DNA of 64,000 bases, taken from positions 7,022,968 through 7,086,967 of the forward strand of contig NC_085091.1 of assembly GCF_963422355.1 (NCBI RefSeq), written 5' to 3'. The first letter of the stretch is position 1, and each line of letters begins with the position of its first letter. The position numbers and the translations under genes were made by a program. The stretch is from Corticium candelabrum. Its lineage: Eukaryota > Porifera > Homoscleromorpha > Homosclerophorida > Plakinidae. The notes under the pieces were generated by a model that had not been told where the DNA came from, made no database searches, and was given only the letters and a program-made list of their open reading frames with translations. Positions 40,251 through 60,457 of this stretch are shown here, piece by piece.

Positions 40251-42207
40251 CAATTACACGAAGTACCTATCTAGATGTGTCTCGAAAACTCAATCAATTG
40301 TATACTATAGAAATAGAGTGAGTTGCAGCGAGTGTCCAACGCGTACAAGATACATATATACGACATTCTGTAACTCTCCAACCGGCTACCAAAGACTACA
40401 TACTGCATGTGTTGTCTACATTTAGGAAAATGGGAGAGTAGGCACTTCAATTGATTTTGTGGAGCTCAAGCACGCAGCCTTGATGCAATCACACAAAAAC
40501 ACGAGAAAAAATATTTAAAAACTAGATTCTCTGTATTAGATTAAATATAACTATATAATCCTTTTCGCGTGCAGTCTTGGTAATCTCGTATTGATGCAAT
40601 CTCATATTTTCATCGCATGCATCTTATCGCCTCATCTCCTACGTCTCAAATCGGGGGACTCTACTGTTGTGGCTGCATGACACCGATGCGAAGGACATCA
40701 TAATGGCTATCATATTTTTTTTCGCTACTACATAAATTTTCTGTTGTTTTATTTTTATGAAATAATTAACTAGATTTGTATATTTACGTCCGCTGTTCTA
40801 ACTAGATCTGCTCCGACTCGTTTCCATGGGCGGTCTGGAATAGGATGGGCTTGCATTGTTTCTTGTTTTTGCTTTGATTGAAATGTGTTGCACACATAGC
40901 ATTTGCTATTAAATATGGTTTTATTTATTAAATATATTATAAATATTAAACAAATAAATATGGTTTTCTATTGCAAATTAGACTTTCCTACTTAAGTGGT
41001 AAGTATAAAATACTAAATGCCAGTAGAGTGTGCCGATTTTTGAGACGTAGGAAAGCCGAAACCAATTAGTCGCTATAAACAAGTAGTCTCCCGCTGTTAC
41101 GGGGACTCCATTATTCCCGAAACTGTACTTTGTTCAGACGGAGTAAGGCTGTAAAGAAAATAAGGGTTGTGAATAAAATAGGGGCTGCTACGACAGGTTC
41201 AGAACACGTAAACCAAATTGTATCCGGTGAACAAAATAGGAGCTGTACAAGCCGTACGGTTTCTCGAGCCATTCAAGATCATCGCGAAAGTCCAAGCGAC
41301 AGTAAAGATATCGCAGATTTTCGACGTTCAACCTAATTAATAAGGACTAGACATGCAGTACAGAGTAAATACGACATTTGCGATTGACGTCAACCGTTTC
41401 ATTGGTAGAAATACCGTCTAGATCGACGCTCGCCATTACAGAAAGTAATGATAATCATCATGTACGTTTCATGCACCACACCAGCTCTCCGCACTCACAG
41501 GCTGTGTTCGCACTACTCTCTGTTCGCGTTGAATTTGCGCTTTGAAAATCAGCAATAACTTCTGCGCAATAGGGCAGACAGTGACGACCTTGGTATCATT
41601 CAAAACCGCAAGTTCCCAGATTTCCTATAGTTAGGGTAACGATGGCGTATGTATTACACAGGCCGTTTGATAAGGCTTTTGCATATCAAGAGTCGTTAGG
41701 GTCTTAGCTTATTAAGAAGGTTTGATCTTACAACAAGAATGCTGCTAATAGAGGAAGTAGCCAATTAGCAAGGTTACTAAATGGTCCGCTGCCTTGACAT
41801 CAACTCACAGCTGCTCTTGTTTCGGAAGTAGTTGCTTGATATTTCTGACTCCTCTTCTCGTTCTGCTTTGTCTTGATAGCCTGCGACTTTCTCTACCGTT
41901 ACCTAACATCATTGTATTGTAATATGACCTCTAGAATGTACAGTTCATAGAATATAACTTAACATCTGGTTGTGATAAACAAATACAGCTGCTTCATTAG
42001 TCACTTCCGAGCGCAAAGCCAACGCGAACAGAGAGTTTGGTTTAGAGCTGGTTTGCTACTGCTTAGCATAATCAATTAGAATACATCAGGTCAGTTTACG
42101 ACAGGAATGTGGGTTAGAGCAAAGCTAGCCTAGCTCTTCCGAATGTAGGGTTTGCGCTGGGTTTAGCTGGTGTTAGCGCTTGTCAAAACATTCCAGTTTA
42201 TTACCTG
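40251..42207. other. Intergenic region with a dispersed repeat
   Basis: No gene recognised. 41255-41375 (ggtttctcgagccattcaag to gacatgcagtacagagtaaa) matches 63875-63993 in the same orientation. The rest is unremarkable AT-rich sequence. Confidence 0.45.
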
Positions 42208-42882
42208 AGACCCGGATTTCCGGGCTAAGGGTATAGCAGTCGTTTGATGACCGTAAGACCGTATATATAGTTGGTTAGCGCAGATGCAAATAAAGCTATT
42301 CCGACCAATAGACGAGAAGTGGTGTCATCATGAGGCTCCACCTTTTTTTGTTTGGTAACTGCTAACGAGAATTCGGCCATTGGACGCCCGTGCTGTACAT
42401 GGTGTTTAGTCCTTTGCTTTAAGGGTTTAGCACATACAAACATCACCTATGGTTTACATTTGCAAGTGTATGTTTCCCCAGCAACAATCAGGAGCGAGAG
42501 TGTGTAGTTGTACCTGACTTGTAACATTTTGCTTGTTCCACAGTGTTTCTGCATAGTGGTTCTGCAGTCTGCCAGCTTGAATTTTTGGTTGCGTGGCTGA
42601 GCAGCCATGTTGTTGTTGCCAAGATCACTAGTGTCGTCTTCAATAGAAATTTGGCGCTTGACGGAAATTTGCGAAGGGGAACGTGCAATGTCTATGACAG
42701 CATCAGTTTGTCGGACGAAGCGGCTCGGCTGACCTGTTACTACGCTAGTGCGTCTCTATTCATTTTTGTTTTACGGTATCTAAAGTCAGAGCGAACAGAC
42801 GCATAACTAACAATCTATACATGTGGACGTGCATGTTTTCCCACATTGTTGTTCTGTTTTGGCTTTGGGGTCACCTCATTAT
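42208..42882 (-). repeat. Repeat R1, copy B
   Basis: An inverted copy of 47321-48006, spanning nearly the full unit from the ggtgacccca end near 42882 to the CCCGGATTTCCGGG hairpin end. It contains an internal TATA-like stretch about 60-70 bp from the hairpin end. Open frames here are not conserved between copies. Confidence 0.8.
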
Positions 42883-42978
42883 AACAAACAAAATTGCGGT
42901 TAGACGGATAGCTGCGTAAATGCGGTACAGTGTAAGGTATTCGACGTCTAGCTAGAGAACTGGCACAAATAACAAGAC

Positions 42979-45552
42979 GCCTTGAGAAGCTTCCTGGGAT
43001 TGGCTGGCTATTACCGTCCATTTATATCAGAATATTCATCTGTAGCAGCGCCATTATTTCAGCTGCAGCAACAAAGCCAGAACAACCCCTCGTCTGGACA
43101 GAGGACAGTCACCATTAATTCTGCACACTTCAGCAAAAGTTGGTATCAGCTCCTATTTCGACATTTCCTCAGTTTGAGGTCGAATTCATTCTGGCAACAG
43201 ACGCAAGTGATATAGGGCTGAGAGAAGTTCTCTCCCAAATTCAACACGGTAAAGAGAGAGTGATTACCTATGCTAATCGAGTACTACACAAGAGTGAGAA
43301 AAAATATTCTACCATCGAAATGGAGGCACTGGCCTTAGTTGGGCAGTCAATAATTTCAGGCCATATCTGTATGGACGGCTCTTTACACTTATCACTGACC
43401 ATTGTCCACTGACATGGCTGAAGTCCATTCGAGAGCCCAGGGATCGCTTGGCACGTTGGATACTTCTCCTAAGCGATTATGAGTGGTCTATTTGCCACCG
43501 ACCTGGCAAACAACACACCAATGCTGATGCATTGTCCAGACATCAACCGCCTTCTGTCAACATGGCCAGTCATCATGCGACACTTGATGACTCCTTTGAA
43601 GAGGTCATGGCGCCTGTGGTTGGAGCTGTTCAGGACGTCTTAGGTGCTGTGGGAATGACCCCTACTTGGTCGTATCGTGAATTGCGTGACATGCAAGCAA
43701 CGGACCCAATAATTTCACGATTGTTGGCTCAATTCACAGAACGTCCCTCCGCTGCAGGGCGATGGAGATCTCATCCCAAATTAATTGCTTATCGCAAGAT
43801 TTGGCACCAGCTGGCCCTCGATGCTGGCATTCTATATCGTTTTTGCCCTGCCACCACTGTTGACGGTGGAGAGGATAAGCAGTTGCTTGTTTTGCCAACT
43901 TGTCTAATTCCTCCGGTTTTAGATCAGCTACATGACAATGCAGGTCATTTTGGAGACGATAGAACGATAGGTCGTGTTTCTGACACATGCTGGTGGCCAG
44001 GCTATAGCAAGGATATATATGAATACATGCAATCTTGCGAGATGTGCAGTCGAAGGAAGCCCATGTCCAAGACCAAAGGAATGCTACAGAATGTACCTGT
44101 ACGAGGTCCTATGGAAATGATAGGGCTGGACATTATTGGGCCTTTGCCTGGTACTAAAGCAGGCAACAAACATGTCCTAGTGGTGGTGGACTATTTCACT
44201 AAATGGGTCGAGGCTTTTCCACTACCGGAACAGAAAGCTGAAACAGTGGCCCGAACTCTGATGCGAGACATTGTCTCTATATATGGAGTTCCAGTCGTCA
44301 TACATAGCGACCAGGGAGCAAATTTCGAGGGCAATGTCATGAAGCAGTTGCGTCAATTACTCGTTATGAAGAAGACTGGGATAACTGCTTACCATCCCCA
44401 GAGTGATGGATTAGTTGAAAGAATGAATAAGACCCTCATGGAAGCCATCTCAAAGTATGTTTTCAGTTTTCAACAACCAGCGTGACTGGGATCTGTGGCT
44501 GCCTCTTGTATTGTTTGGCTATCGAACTTCAAAACATGTGTCCACTGGAGAGACACCGCACCGACTCGTGTTTGGCAGAGAGACTCGTCTACCTATAGAC
44601 GTGGAGCTACAGAATCCTCTTCCACAACCTCAAACAACAACTGATTTTAATCAAGCAGTTGAGAAACAGTTATAGATGACAAGAGAATTTGCAGACAATG
44701 AAATAATGCAAGCTCAACACAGACAAAAAAGGAACTATGACGACAGCAGCCGTGGTCCTGTGTACAAGTTAGATGATTATGTTTGGCTGTATAACCCAGC
44801 AGTACCTAAGGGATTATCTCCAAAGCTTGTTAGGCGATACACTGGACCATTCAAGGTTATAAAGGTTCATGGTAGCACCAATGTCTCTATCAGGCGACCC
44901 AAAGGATGATGTGTTCAGCGAATTCATGTCAACAAAGTGAGTCCGTGTTACCGAAGAATGCCGAACCAGACACCAGAAGGTTCTACAAGAAACAACCATG
45001 CAACCGGACGAGCTTCTCATAATCAACGTCATCCGTCGTCTACATTGCTCGAGGTGGACATTCATCATCACATCGACAAGGAGGAAGCAGTCTTGGTCAG
45101 AGCCGACGGCAATGCGGTTAATGTTCAACCTGTTCCAGTCCCTCCAGTACAACCGATTGTTCCACCTGCACCTCGGCCTGTTATTCGGGTTGGTCGCCGA
45201 CTCGTTCAGCCTGCCTGGATGAGAACCGGAGATTACAACATTGGATATTACTGACCCAAGTGTTGTGATCGATCTACCTGTTCGCCGTAATCATCTTAGA
45301 AGACGTGAGGACCCGTTTCATTACTAGAGAGGGAGAAATGTAGCGCGAGTAATTAGATGTATGTTTACGTTAGTACTGCGTTAAAGCACGTTAGTATGAC
45401 ATCATGACTGTTGTCTATTTAGACCATACACTTGCTAGATTATTTAGTCTGCCTTGAGTAGAGCTACGCGTTATAGCAATAGGATAGAGTTGTTCTTCTG
45501 CTGTGTCTGAGAACTGTAGCTGCTGCAAGCACTAACAGTGACGAGTGCTACA
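42979..45552 (+). mobile_element. 5'-truncated Ty3/Gypsy retrotransposon with 3' LTR
   Basis: Starts abruptly inside the RT/RNase H connection (LRSFLGLAGYYRPF) and continues with RNase H (TDASDIGLREVLSQ), integrase zinc finger (HDNAGHFGDD...CEMCSRRK), catalytic core (LDIIGPLPG, HSDQGANFEG, GLVERMNKTLMEA) and a C-terminal module (YTGPFKVIKVHG). The canonical order RT-RH-INT contrasts with the element at 4887-10312. Frame changes occur near 43140, 43420, 44470 and a stop at 44675. A purine tract precedes the 3' LTR. No 5' LTR is present in the window. Confidence 0.9.
45339..45552 (+). repeat. 3' LTR of the truncated Gypsy element
   Basis: 214 bp beginning TGTAGCGCGAG and ending GTGCTACA, directly after the purine tract agagagggagaaa. 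The inverted TGTAGC/GCTACA ends are typical of LTRs. Confidence 0.8.
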
Positions 45553-46991
45553 CTTCATCACGTAAGGCGAGCCGGCCTAACGTCCAGGCTCTCCGACTTG
45601 CAACATTTGGCTTGTTCCAGCACTTTGAAACAACTAAATTTGTAACATGCATGTTTTCCCCCATTAGGACAACAACCAGATGTCTAGAGAAGCTACACAA
45701 ACAACCAGACATCTAGAGAAGCTATACACATAACCGACGTCTAGAGAAGCTGCACAAACAACGAGACGTCTAGATTGTTGTCAGCTGGAAAATCGGTGGG
45801 GAGCTGTTTCTTTTGTTGTACGTGAGAGTTACCACTAGAAACAACGCCTAATCTAGCTACATTTGTAACGTTCATGTTTTCCCACATCTAATTTTGTTTT
45901 GGCTATGGGGTTACCTATGCCACGCCTAAAACCGCCCATAGTGGCTCAACCAGACACCTAGAAAAAATGGCACAAAAAACTAGGCGTCTAGAGAGCAAAG
46001 ATTGTAAAATTATGCTTGTCCCATAAATAATGTCATCTTCTGAAAGTTCAAAACATTGTAGGTGCATGAAATCATGTTTGTTCACTGAAAATCAGTGTTG
46101 CTTCTTTTGTACCTATCTAACCAAAATCTGAGTTTTGTATTTGCTCTATAGTTTTGCTGTGCGTGGCGGTTATTGGTATTGTTTAAACCATTCTGTCATA
46201 GCGCGACTAATTACCTTCAAGGTGCATACTGGCCGAGGATTTGCACTTCTAGTGCTTCTTCATTCATATTGCGTATCACAGCTATGGATCAAGTACGATT
46301 CCCCTACTTTGTGTTGGTCTGGCAGTTGTTTCTTGAGCAAATCGAATCCGTAGCACGACTTGCGGAATTCTGTAGTAAAAGACGTTGTCGCATCCATAGA
46401 TTCAGGCAACTGCTGCTGTTCTATCATGCGCATGTGGTCTCTATACACCTAGAGAAGGCACTTGAAGACAGAAAGAGGTCGAAAGACGTTTCAATTCTTG
46501 TGCTGAAATTAAGTAGCGTAGCTCGAGTACATGATACAATCAGTTGCAGCCTGCTAGAGTTCACACAGCCTATTTTAACTAATTAGAGGCAACTGGACAA
46601 GCTCAAGCTCAACATGTGAGAACACACCTACCTTGAGCATGAAAGCACAGCAGGTTTATATGATTAATTAGCGCAAACTCGAGTTTGCTAAGCCAAGTAT
46701 GACCACGGCCACTGGACAATCTACACAGCCAGATACTACACTAACAAACGCTTAGGTTACAAGGCACGTGGGCGTTGTAGAGAATTTGGTATCAGGTTGT
46801 TACGCAGACTCAGCGGAGCTTTACTGTCTGGCAACGCACTGGGCAGCCACTTTGGTGTTGGGACGAAGTATTCACGAAGTTCCTCTTGGGAAGCGTAGAG
46901 CTGCTCTCGGAGAGTTATTTCTGCTTCCTCACTTGTCATTTCATCAGGCAGCTTGCTGCGCTATCGTGTTGAGCAGACGTGAAACACTGAC
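45553..46991. other. Intergenic region with minisatellite and R1 fragments
   Basis: 45668-45775 holds about four copies of a 30 bp unit with (a)gacgtctagagaagct and acacaaac. Short pieces resembling the gtgggaaaacatgcacg end of R1 (inverted) are at about 45636-45660 and 45860-45915. The rest up to the collagen start holds no recognised gene. Confidence 0.5.
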
Positions 46992-54214
<7,223 letters not shown>

Positions 54215-55945
54215 TGAAGAACAGTGTTTTGACGAGACCGTGCATGTGTCAGTGTTCTTTCGCTGTTGATTAAGTTAATTGAGCTGGTTCGTAAGCGCAT
54301 GCATACATGTGGCACACTGTTTGTGTACGTTTGCTTGCAGATTGTAAGTCAAGCCGTTTGTCGCAAACGACGTTGTGTTTGTATGCAGTAGACAAAGCTG
54401 TGCTGTGCTAGCTAATACATGTACTGATTGCTTGCAGTGCATGACTGTCTCTTTCACTAGAAATGCGTGGTAGGTAATTATGCATGCAGGCCAAGGCGTG
54501 TACTAGAAGCAAGCGCTACTTAGCTAGTTTTTACGTGCTGTCAGACTAGACGTGTAGTGACGTCATTATGAGGTAATTAATTAAAGGGCTATTTAATCAG
54601 CTAAGCCCTATTTCAAAAGTTTTTGGAAACTCAAAGTACCAATTTTGAAAGTCATATAGGGTTGAAACCCCACCAATCCTACCAGTAACTATCGGCATCT
54701 CAGCGGCGTATAGCCAGGCCCCAAAAATAGGAAGCATGTTAATTTTAATAACTTTTTAATATTAATATTAATTTACAACGTAGGACGATTTAGGGATAAG
54801 TATAGTCTCCAAATTACAACAATATATTCATGAGTATACAAACTATTTATATATTAGAGTGTTTTTTTCTCTACTTTAAGCGCGATCTTCGTCCTTGATT
54901 TATGGAACAAAATCTGTCTATAATTTTAGGGTTAGGATTATAGATAAATTTACTATCCACATAATACTATCCACTTTCACACTTTTAGTGTAGATAGTAG
55001 GAATTCGTGAATGGTCATCAACAACGTATACAATAGATAATAAAAGGAACACAGCTAAATTAGGGGATTGTGCTATGATCCCCCATAGCTACGGCTCCCC
55101 TGAACTCGTTGAGTTCGCCACTGACGGTGCACGACGTGTTTGAATCATAAATGAATATCAAAGCAAGCACGAGTATTTGCTAGCTTCACGATCAAAATGA
55201 TACATAAGTGGTGACGCGAACCCTAAAAATTAAGCGCTGATGATTTACACAAAGTATAAAGGGTCACAGCTTAATATATTTTATAGTAAGACGAGTGTCT
55301 AACTGCTGTGCATGCCCCAGATGTTAATCCCCCTATGCATACATAAATAACTATATAGCACGTAATGATCATGGGTGAGATCTAGCAAGGGTGATGATGT
55401 CTACGGTTAGCAAATTGCTTTTGTACATTTGGAAAGCTTATAGCTTTTGATGTTCAGAGAGTTTATTTATCGATACACTATAGTAGCTAGTGTGCGGAGG
55501 TAGCTGTTTGCGAGAAGAGGGAAAGGCGTGGCCGTATGTTCTCACACGTCACCTAGTGCTAAACGATTTGCTTCGAAGCCTCAAGTCTGGTTGTTTGTGA
55601 GAACAGTTAGCTAACCCCATGCGTGGCTAATAATAAATGTCAAAACAAAGCGCATTGCAGCTCTAGAAGGGTCCGAACCACCGCTCGGTAGTAATTGGGC
55701 GGGGCGACTGCTTTCTCACACCGCAAGACATTCTTGGGTAGACTTTCGCAGCCTCCACTACAGTTGTTTTGTAAGCGTCGTCTACGTTAGGTCGCTTCAA
55801 CTTGCATCTACCCATATTGTTTTTGACTAATGCTGTGAAGCGTTCGCTAGGCGTGGTCACACCGCCTCGGCTCTATTAGAAGAGGTCGTATCGGTCAATA
55901 GTCGTCAATCGTTAGTAAAATCATTTTAGTGTGCGTGTGGAGACG
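54215..55945. other. Intergenic region between collagen and RING-like genes
   Basis: No gene recognised. 54489-54697 (ccaaggcgtgtactagaagcaagc through accccaccaatcctaccagt) is repeated at 62765-62968 in the same orientation. The remainder is AT-rich. Confidence 0.5.
54489..54697 (+). repeat. Interspersed repeat, copy 1 (second copy at 62765-62968)
   Basis: About 205 bp with many shared blocks, including ggttgaaaccccaccaatcc. In the second locus it is joined directly to the 62969-63385 repeat. Family unknown. Confidence 0.75.
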
Positions 55946-57755
55946 ATGGACAGGCAACGACGGTTAAGTGGACCATTTGATATGGTGACCATTTTTCGAG
56001 GAACGCAAGAGCTGCCAACGAAATTGTCGGACGTGGACAGTTTGCGACTGTCTCGAGTTTTCAAGGCAAGTAAAGTTGTACACGGCGCGAACAACTTTCG
56101 ATGTTAAAACAATCATACAGTGTTAACCAATTAATTAAGGTGATCGACAAAATTCAGTGTTGCGTATCAATGTGTAGGTAGAAGTCATTTACCTGAAAAG
56201 AGAGGATGGCAACGAGGCGGCAATATTTCACCAGACAGGAGGTCGATTCGACGGACTCTCCGCTGGTCATCGCTATCAACTCTACGGCGACCCGCTCTTG
56301 GTGGAAGAGTCGAATGTGTCCGATGCCTCGTCGTTTTCGCACAGTCGTCGTCTACAGCTGCAGCCAGTTGTAGGTGTAACCAGCGAAGGAAGTCGCCATA
56401 CTGCTAGGACCGCAACAGTTCCAGCACCCGGAACTTCATGGGCGCCGGCGCCGTCTTTCTCTTGGTCTGCGTTTAGATCGGTAGCACCGAGCAGCAAGAA
56501 AGCGCGGTCGCAATCGGCAGTCAGAGAAATCAAGAAGAGTGTTGACCTGTGGTCTATGCAAGTCGTTCGAAACAAGCTGCAGCTAGCCGAAGTACGTTCG
56601 ACGTACGAAGTACGTTGCCGAAAGTGACGTCAGCCTACTACATATTACTGACTTATTTCAGAGTCACTTCGAAGCTCAAGGTGTTGTTCTGTGTGACGAC
56701 CGAATTATCCTAGTGAACAACCGCGCGTACCGTTCGCAGATGGCGACGGAACAAGATGTAGGATATACGTTACATCTATGCATGCACAGTATGCGTGACG
56801 AGGTGTTTATCTAGGAGTCTCTGCAGCAAGCAGCGCGGTCTTCTTTAATTTGTCTGTTCATGAACATGTCGATCACCCTAAAGCCTTGCATGCTCAAATG
56901 CACTAGCAAGCATGCATGCACTCTAGCTGGTATGTATATATATATACGTTCACGCTTTAACTAATTAACCTAGTTGCTTTGGATGCATGCAGACGTACAC
57001 TTTGGAAGGTACCGTCTCGAAGAATCTGAGCGGTACTCCAGTCGGACTATGACTCACTAAAGTGCTACCTCGATTCTATACGAGAGACGGCACCGATCAA
57101 AAGAAAACGAGCTTCATCGGCCACCGCCTCGTCAACAGCGATCGGTTACGGCCAGCTGCAGTCGTTGAGCTCGAGCACTCGTGCCTCATCTCCGGATATG
57201 TATATCCTTTTCAAGAACGACGGCGAAGTAGAAGACGCGCTAACTCATCTCGGCCGCCTGGAGTCCAGCTTCGAACGAGTACACGAGCGACTCGAGAACA
57301 TCGAAGACAAGATGGAGCAAGTGACTCGCCATCGGTTGCCATCGAAACGACGCACTAAATCGAAAGCAGCGACAATAGCAGCAAGAATGATGCGTTGCAA
57401 GATTTGCCACCTGCTCAGCAGAAGTCCGATAGCAGTGTCTATTTGCTGCCGACAATGGCTCGGCTGCGAACGTTGCACTTCTCAATGCGGGCGTTGCCCA
57501 CTCTGCAACGCTACTTGGTCAGACGACAAACTTCCGCTGTTTCTTCGCGGTTTCGACGACATGAAAGAGCTCAAAAAAGAAATGCGAAATGAACTTGGGA
57601 GTGACGTAGCTCACGACGACAGCTCGTCGGACACGGAACTACCAATCGTGTTACCATCTGCCACAACCCAAGGTGCCGGTGCCTCCTCGTCACGCAGCTT
57701 GACTGCAGATGTGAACGTACGCGCCGACAATGAGAGCCCAGAGATCATTGAGTGA
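55946..57755 (+). CDS. RING-like zinc-finger protein
   Basis: Four exons, 55946-56065, 56178-56591, 56662-56757 and 57042-57755, all phase 0, give 447 residues. The N-terminal 80 residues (DMVTIFRGTQELP, VEVIYLKREDGNEAAIF, LYGDPLLVEE) belong to no family I recognise. A Ser/Pro-rich middle, a basic KRKR stretch and a charged helix (about residues 285-315) follow, then a compact RING-like module at about 328-366: CKICHLL, ICC, CERC, CGRCPLCNATW. The Cys pattern suggests two zinc sites without an obvious histidine, so E3 ligase activity is possible but unproven. An acidic Ser-rich tail ends PEIIE. The first intron starts with a textbook GC donor (AAG then GCAAGT). The exon 4 acceptor at 57041 was chosen because it keeps the frame; an upstream acceptor at 56992 leads to a stop. 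Confidence 0.75.
56066..56067 (+). other. GC splice donor in the RING-like gene
   Basis: Exon 1 ends TTCAAG and the intron starts GCAAGT, the consensus for GC-AG introns. The next exon at 56178 follows in phase 0 after tgtgtag. Confidence 0.75.
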
Positions 57756-58227
57756 CACATTGACATAGTCTACTTTAATAACTAGCTCTAGCTGTCAGCC
57801 GCGCTGTTCTGCGTTAGCTAGTTGAGTTAATTAATTGAGTTGAGCAAATAGAGTTCAGTTGAGTTGACTTCAACTAGAGTTCAGAAGGCGTTGATGATGG
57901 ACGTGCATGTCTGTTTACTTGGTGAGTTGTGTGACGTCATGCAAATGAGAAATGTGACCTGCTATAGAGTACCACGCCCACTCTTGTATACGGTACCGGT
58001 ACCGTGTACTAAATCTAGAGTGTGCCCGTGAAAGCTCGCAGTCTACTACTTAATTAATTGTAGTAGGTTGACGGTTTCGATGTTTCAATTGTGTCTCGAT
58101 TTTTCCTAGCAACAAACGTCGTTCCGTATACTTCGTCACCACAGTTGCCAACTCGGCGATCCGCAAGCTAGTGGGGCGCCTATCTAGCTGTAACATAGCA
58201 TTTTCCTCCAACCTGTTCATCTACAAT
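57756..58227. repeat. Spacer containing a copy of the 39.8-40.1 kb repeat
   Basis: 57893-58160 matches 39840-40110 in the same orientation, including the palindromic ggtaccggtaccgtg. The first 130 bp after the RING-like gene hold nothing recognisable. Confidence 0.7.
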
Positions 58228-59655
58228 AAAGGTAGCGTGTTGTGTACAATGCACGTACAGTACGTGTACCTACACAGCTAGGGACCGAGGTATTCGCTGG
58301 CACAACGTTGTGTGTCAGAGCGAAGTTGTCAAGAGTTGCGAACGTAGTTTGGCACGTGACGGAAAGCAAAGTAAAAACAAACACCTGCTTGTGTGTTGGA
58401 AAAGTGATCTCCTGAGACACGCATACGAATGGCAGTCCTGCTGAGACCCCCGCTGAGATCCCTGCTGTGTCCAGCGTTTTCGGTCATTTCAATTTTCTAT
58501 TTTCTATTTTCTATTCATGTTAGAAATAGAAAAGCGAACAGTGCGTTCAAGTTTCTAGTTTTGAGCACATAGGTGCCTAAAATCAAACTTTAAAAGATAA
58601 ATCTAAAGATCACAAAAATCAAACATCAGAAGATGAAAACCATTTTACAAAAACTATGGAAAATTAAAAATTAAAAATTCAAAATTTAATAAACACAAAA
58701 ATTTTAAATAAGAATTCAAGTAAAAAATTAAGAATTAAAAATAAAAAATTAAAAAATTAACTAAAAATTGAAAATTGAAAAATAAAAACATAAAAATTGA
58801 AATGTAGAAAATTAAATGGCCGGACCATCCACAGACAATAGGTGCCTAAAAATCAACCTTTAAAAAATAAATCTAAAGATCACAAGAATCAAACATCAAA
58901 AGATAAAAAACCATTTTACAAAGAAATAAAAAAGAGAATAGATTTAAAAAATTTTAAATAAGAATGCAAGTAAAAAGTAAATAATTAAAAATTAAAAACA
59001 AAAAAATTTAAAAATTTGAAAATTGAAATGTAAAAAATTAGATGGCCGAACCATCCACTAATCGTCCGGCCATTTACTTTCTACATTTCAATTTTTATGT
59101 TTTCATTTTTCATTTTTTACTTATTTTTACTTAATTTTTTAATTTTTTATTTTAATTGTTTTATTTTCAAATTTTAAATTTTTTCTTGCATTCTTATCTA
59201 AAAATTATGCATTTATTAAATTTAAATTTACATTTTTAATTTTTAATTTTCTTATTTTTATCTTCTTTTTATTCTTTTGTAAAATTGTTTCATCTTTTGA
59301 TGTTTGATTCTTGTGATCTTTAGATTAATGTTTTAAAGTTTGAATTGTAAGCACCCTAGGTGTTCAAAACTAGAAACTTGAACGCGCCGTTCGCTTATTC
59401 AATTTCTCACATGAATAGACAATTGAATTGACCGAAGACACTAGACACAGCGGGGGTTTCAGTGGGAGTGCCATTCAAACGCGTGTCTCAGGAGATCATT
59501 TTTCCAACACTCAAACAGCTGCTTGTTTTCAGTTTACTTTCCGTCACGTGCCAAACCACGCTTTGTCGCGGACAACTCCGCTCTGACACACAACGTTGTG
59601 CCAGTGAATACCGCGATCCCTAGCCGTGTTGGTACGTGCACAACACGCTACCTTT
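58228..59655. repeat. Large palindrome (foldback element), about 1.4 kb
   Basis: 58228 onward (aaaggtagcgtgttgtg, ggcacaacgttgtgtgtcag, gtgatctcctgagacacgc, gttcaagtttctagttttga, taatctaaagatcacaag-like blocks) is repeated inverted, ending at 59655. The left arm (to about 59050) is longer because the A-rich part is internally duplicated (58600-58700 and 58840-58940). The symmetry centre is near 59055, at catccactaatcgtccgg. No coding sequence and no clear target duplication. Confidence 0.85.
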
Positions 59656-60310
59656 CCCGTACATCAACCGGTTAGAAGGGATGTCAACTCTGTCAACATG
59701 TGGTTGCCCGTTTCTTCTGATCGATTTCTTTTCACGGAGTTTAGTGACGAGCCGGCCGTGGGAAATGTGCTTTGCTTTCTAAACATTGCTGGATATTATT
59801 GAATTAGCAACACTAAACTTAACTAGACATTTGAGTAGAAAGTGTCGTTCTTGACAAACATTTGAGTTTTGTGTATCTGCCTGTTTGTTTGTTTGTCTAC
59901 TTGTTTTTGGGCTTTTTCATGTATTTTAATTAAAGTTAGCAATCACTAGGCAGATAAATCCGTTCATTGTTTGTAATGGTTGCATGAACGATGCATGCAG
60001 AAGTTAAATTTAAAAAGTTTATAGTCTTTTACCGTATTGTATTAGATGAGTAATAATTGACTCCTGAACAGTAGACTAAACTTTTATATTACATCTTGCT
60101 CAGAAAACACTAATTCATACGTCTAATCTCAAAATCATTTGTGAGCGAGATAACGTTCCGTATAGCTCATTGACTTTCTCATCACCTGGTTGGGTAATTT
60201 CTATATACGTCGACTCTGACACAACTATATTTTCGTGGAGTGTACTACTACAATAGACTGCAGAGTGCCATTGTGACCGCTTTCTACGACAAAATGTCGC
60301 CGATTGTCCT

Positions 60311-60313
<3 letters not shown>
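59656..60313. other. Intergenic spacer
   Basis: No gene, repeat family or element recognised; short minus-strand frames here have no recognisable content. Confidence 0.45.
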
Positions 60314-60369
<56 letters not shown>

Positions 60370-60379
60370 CCTAAGAAAA

Positions 60380-60457
<78 letters not shown>

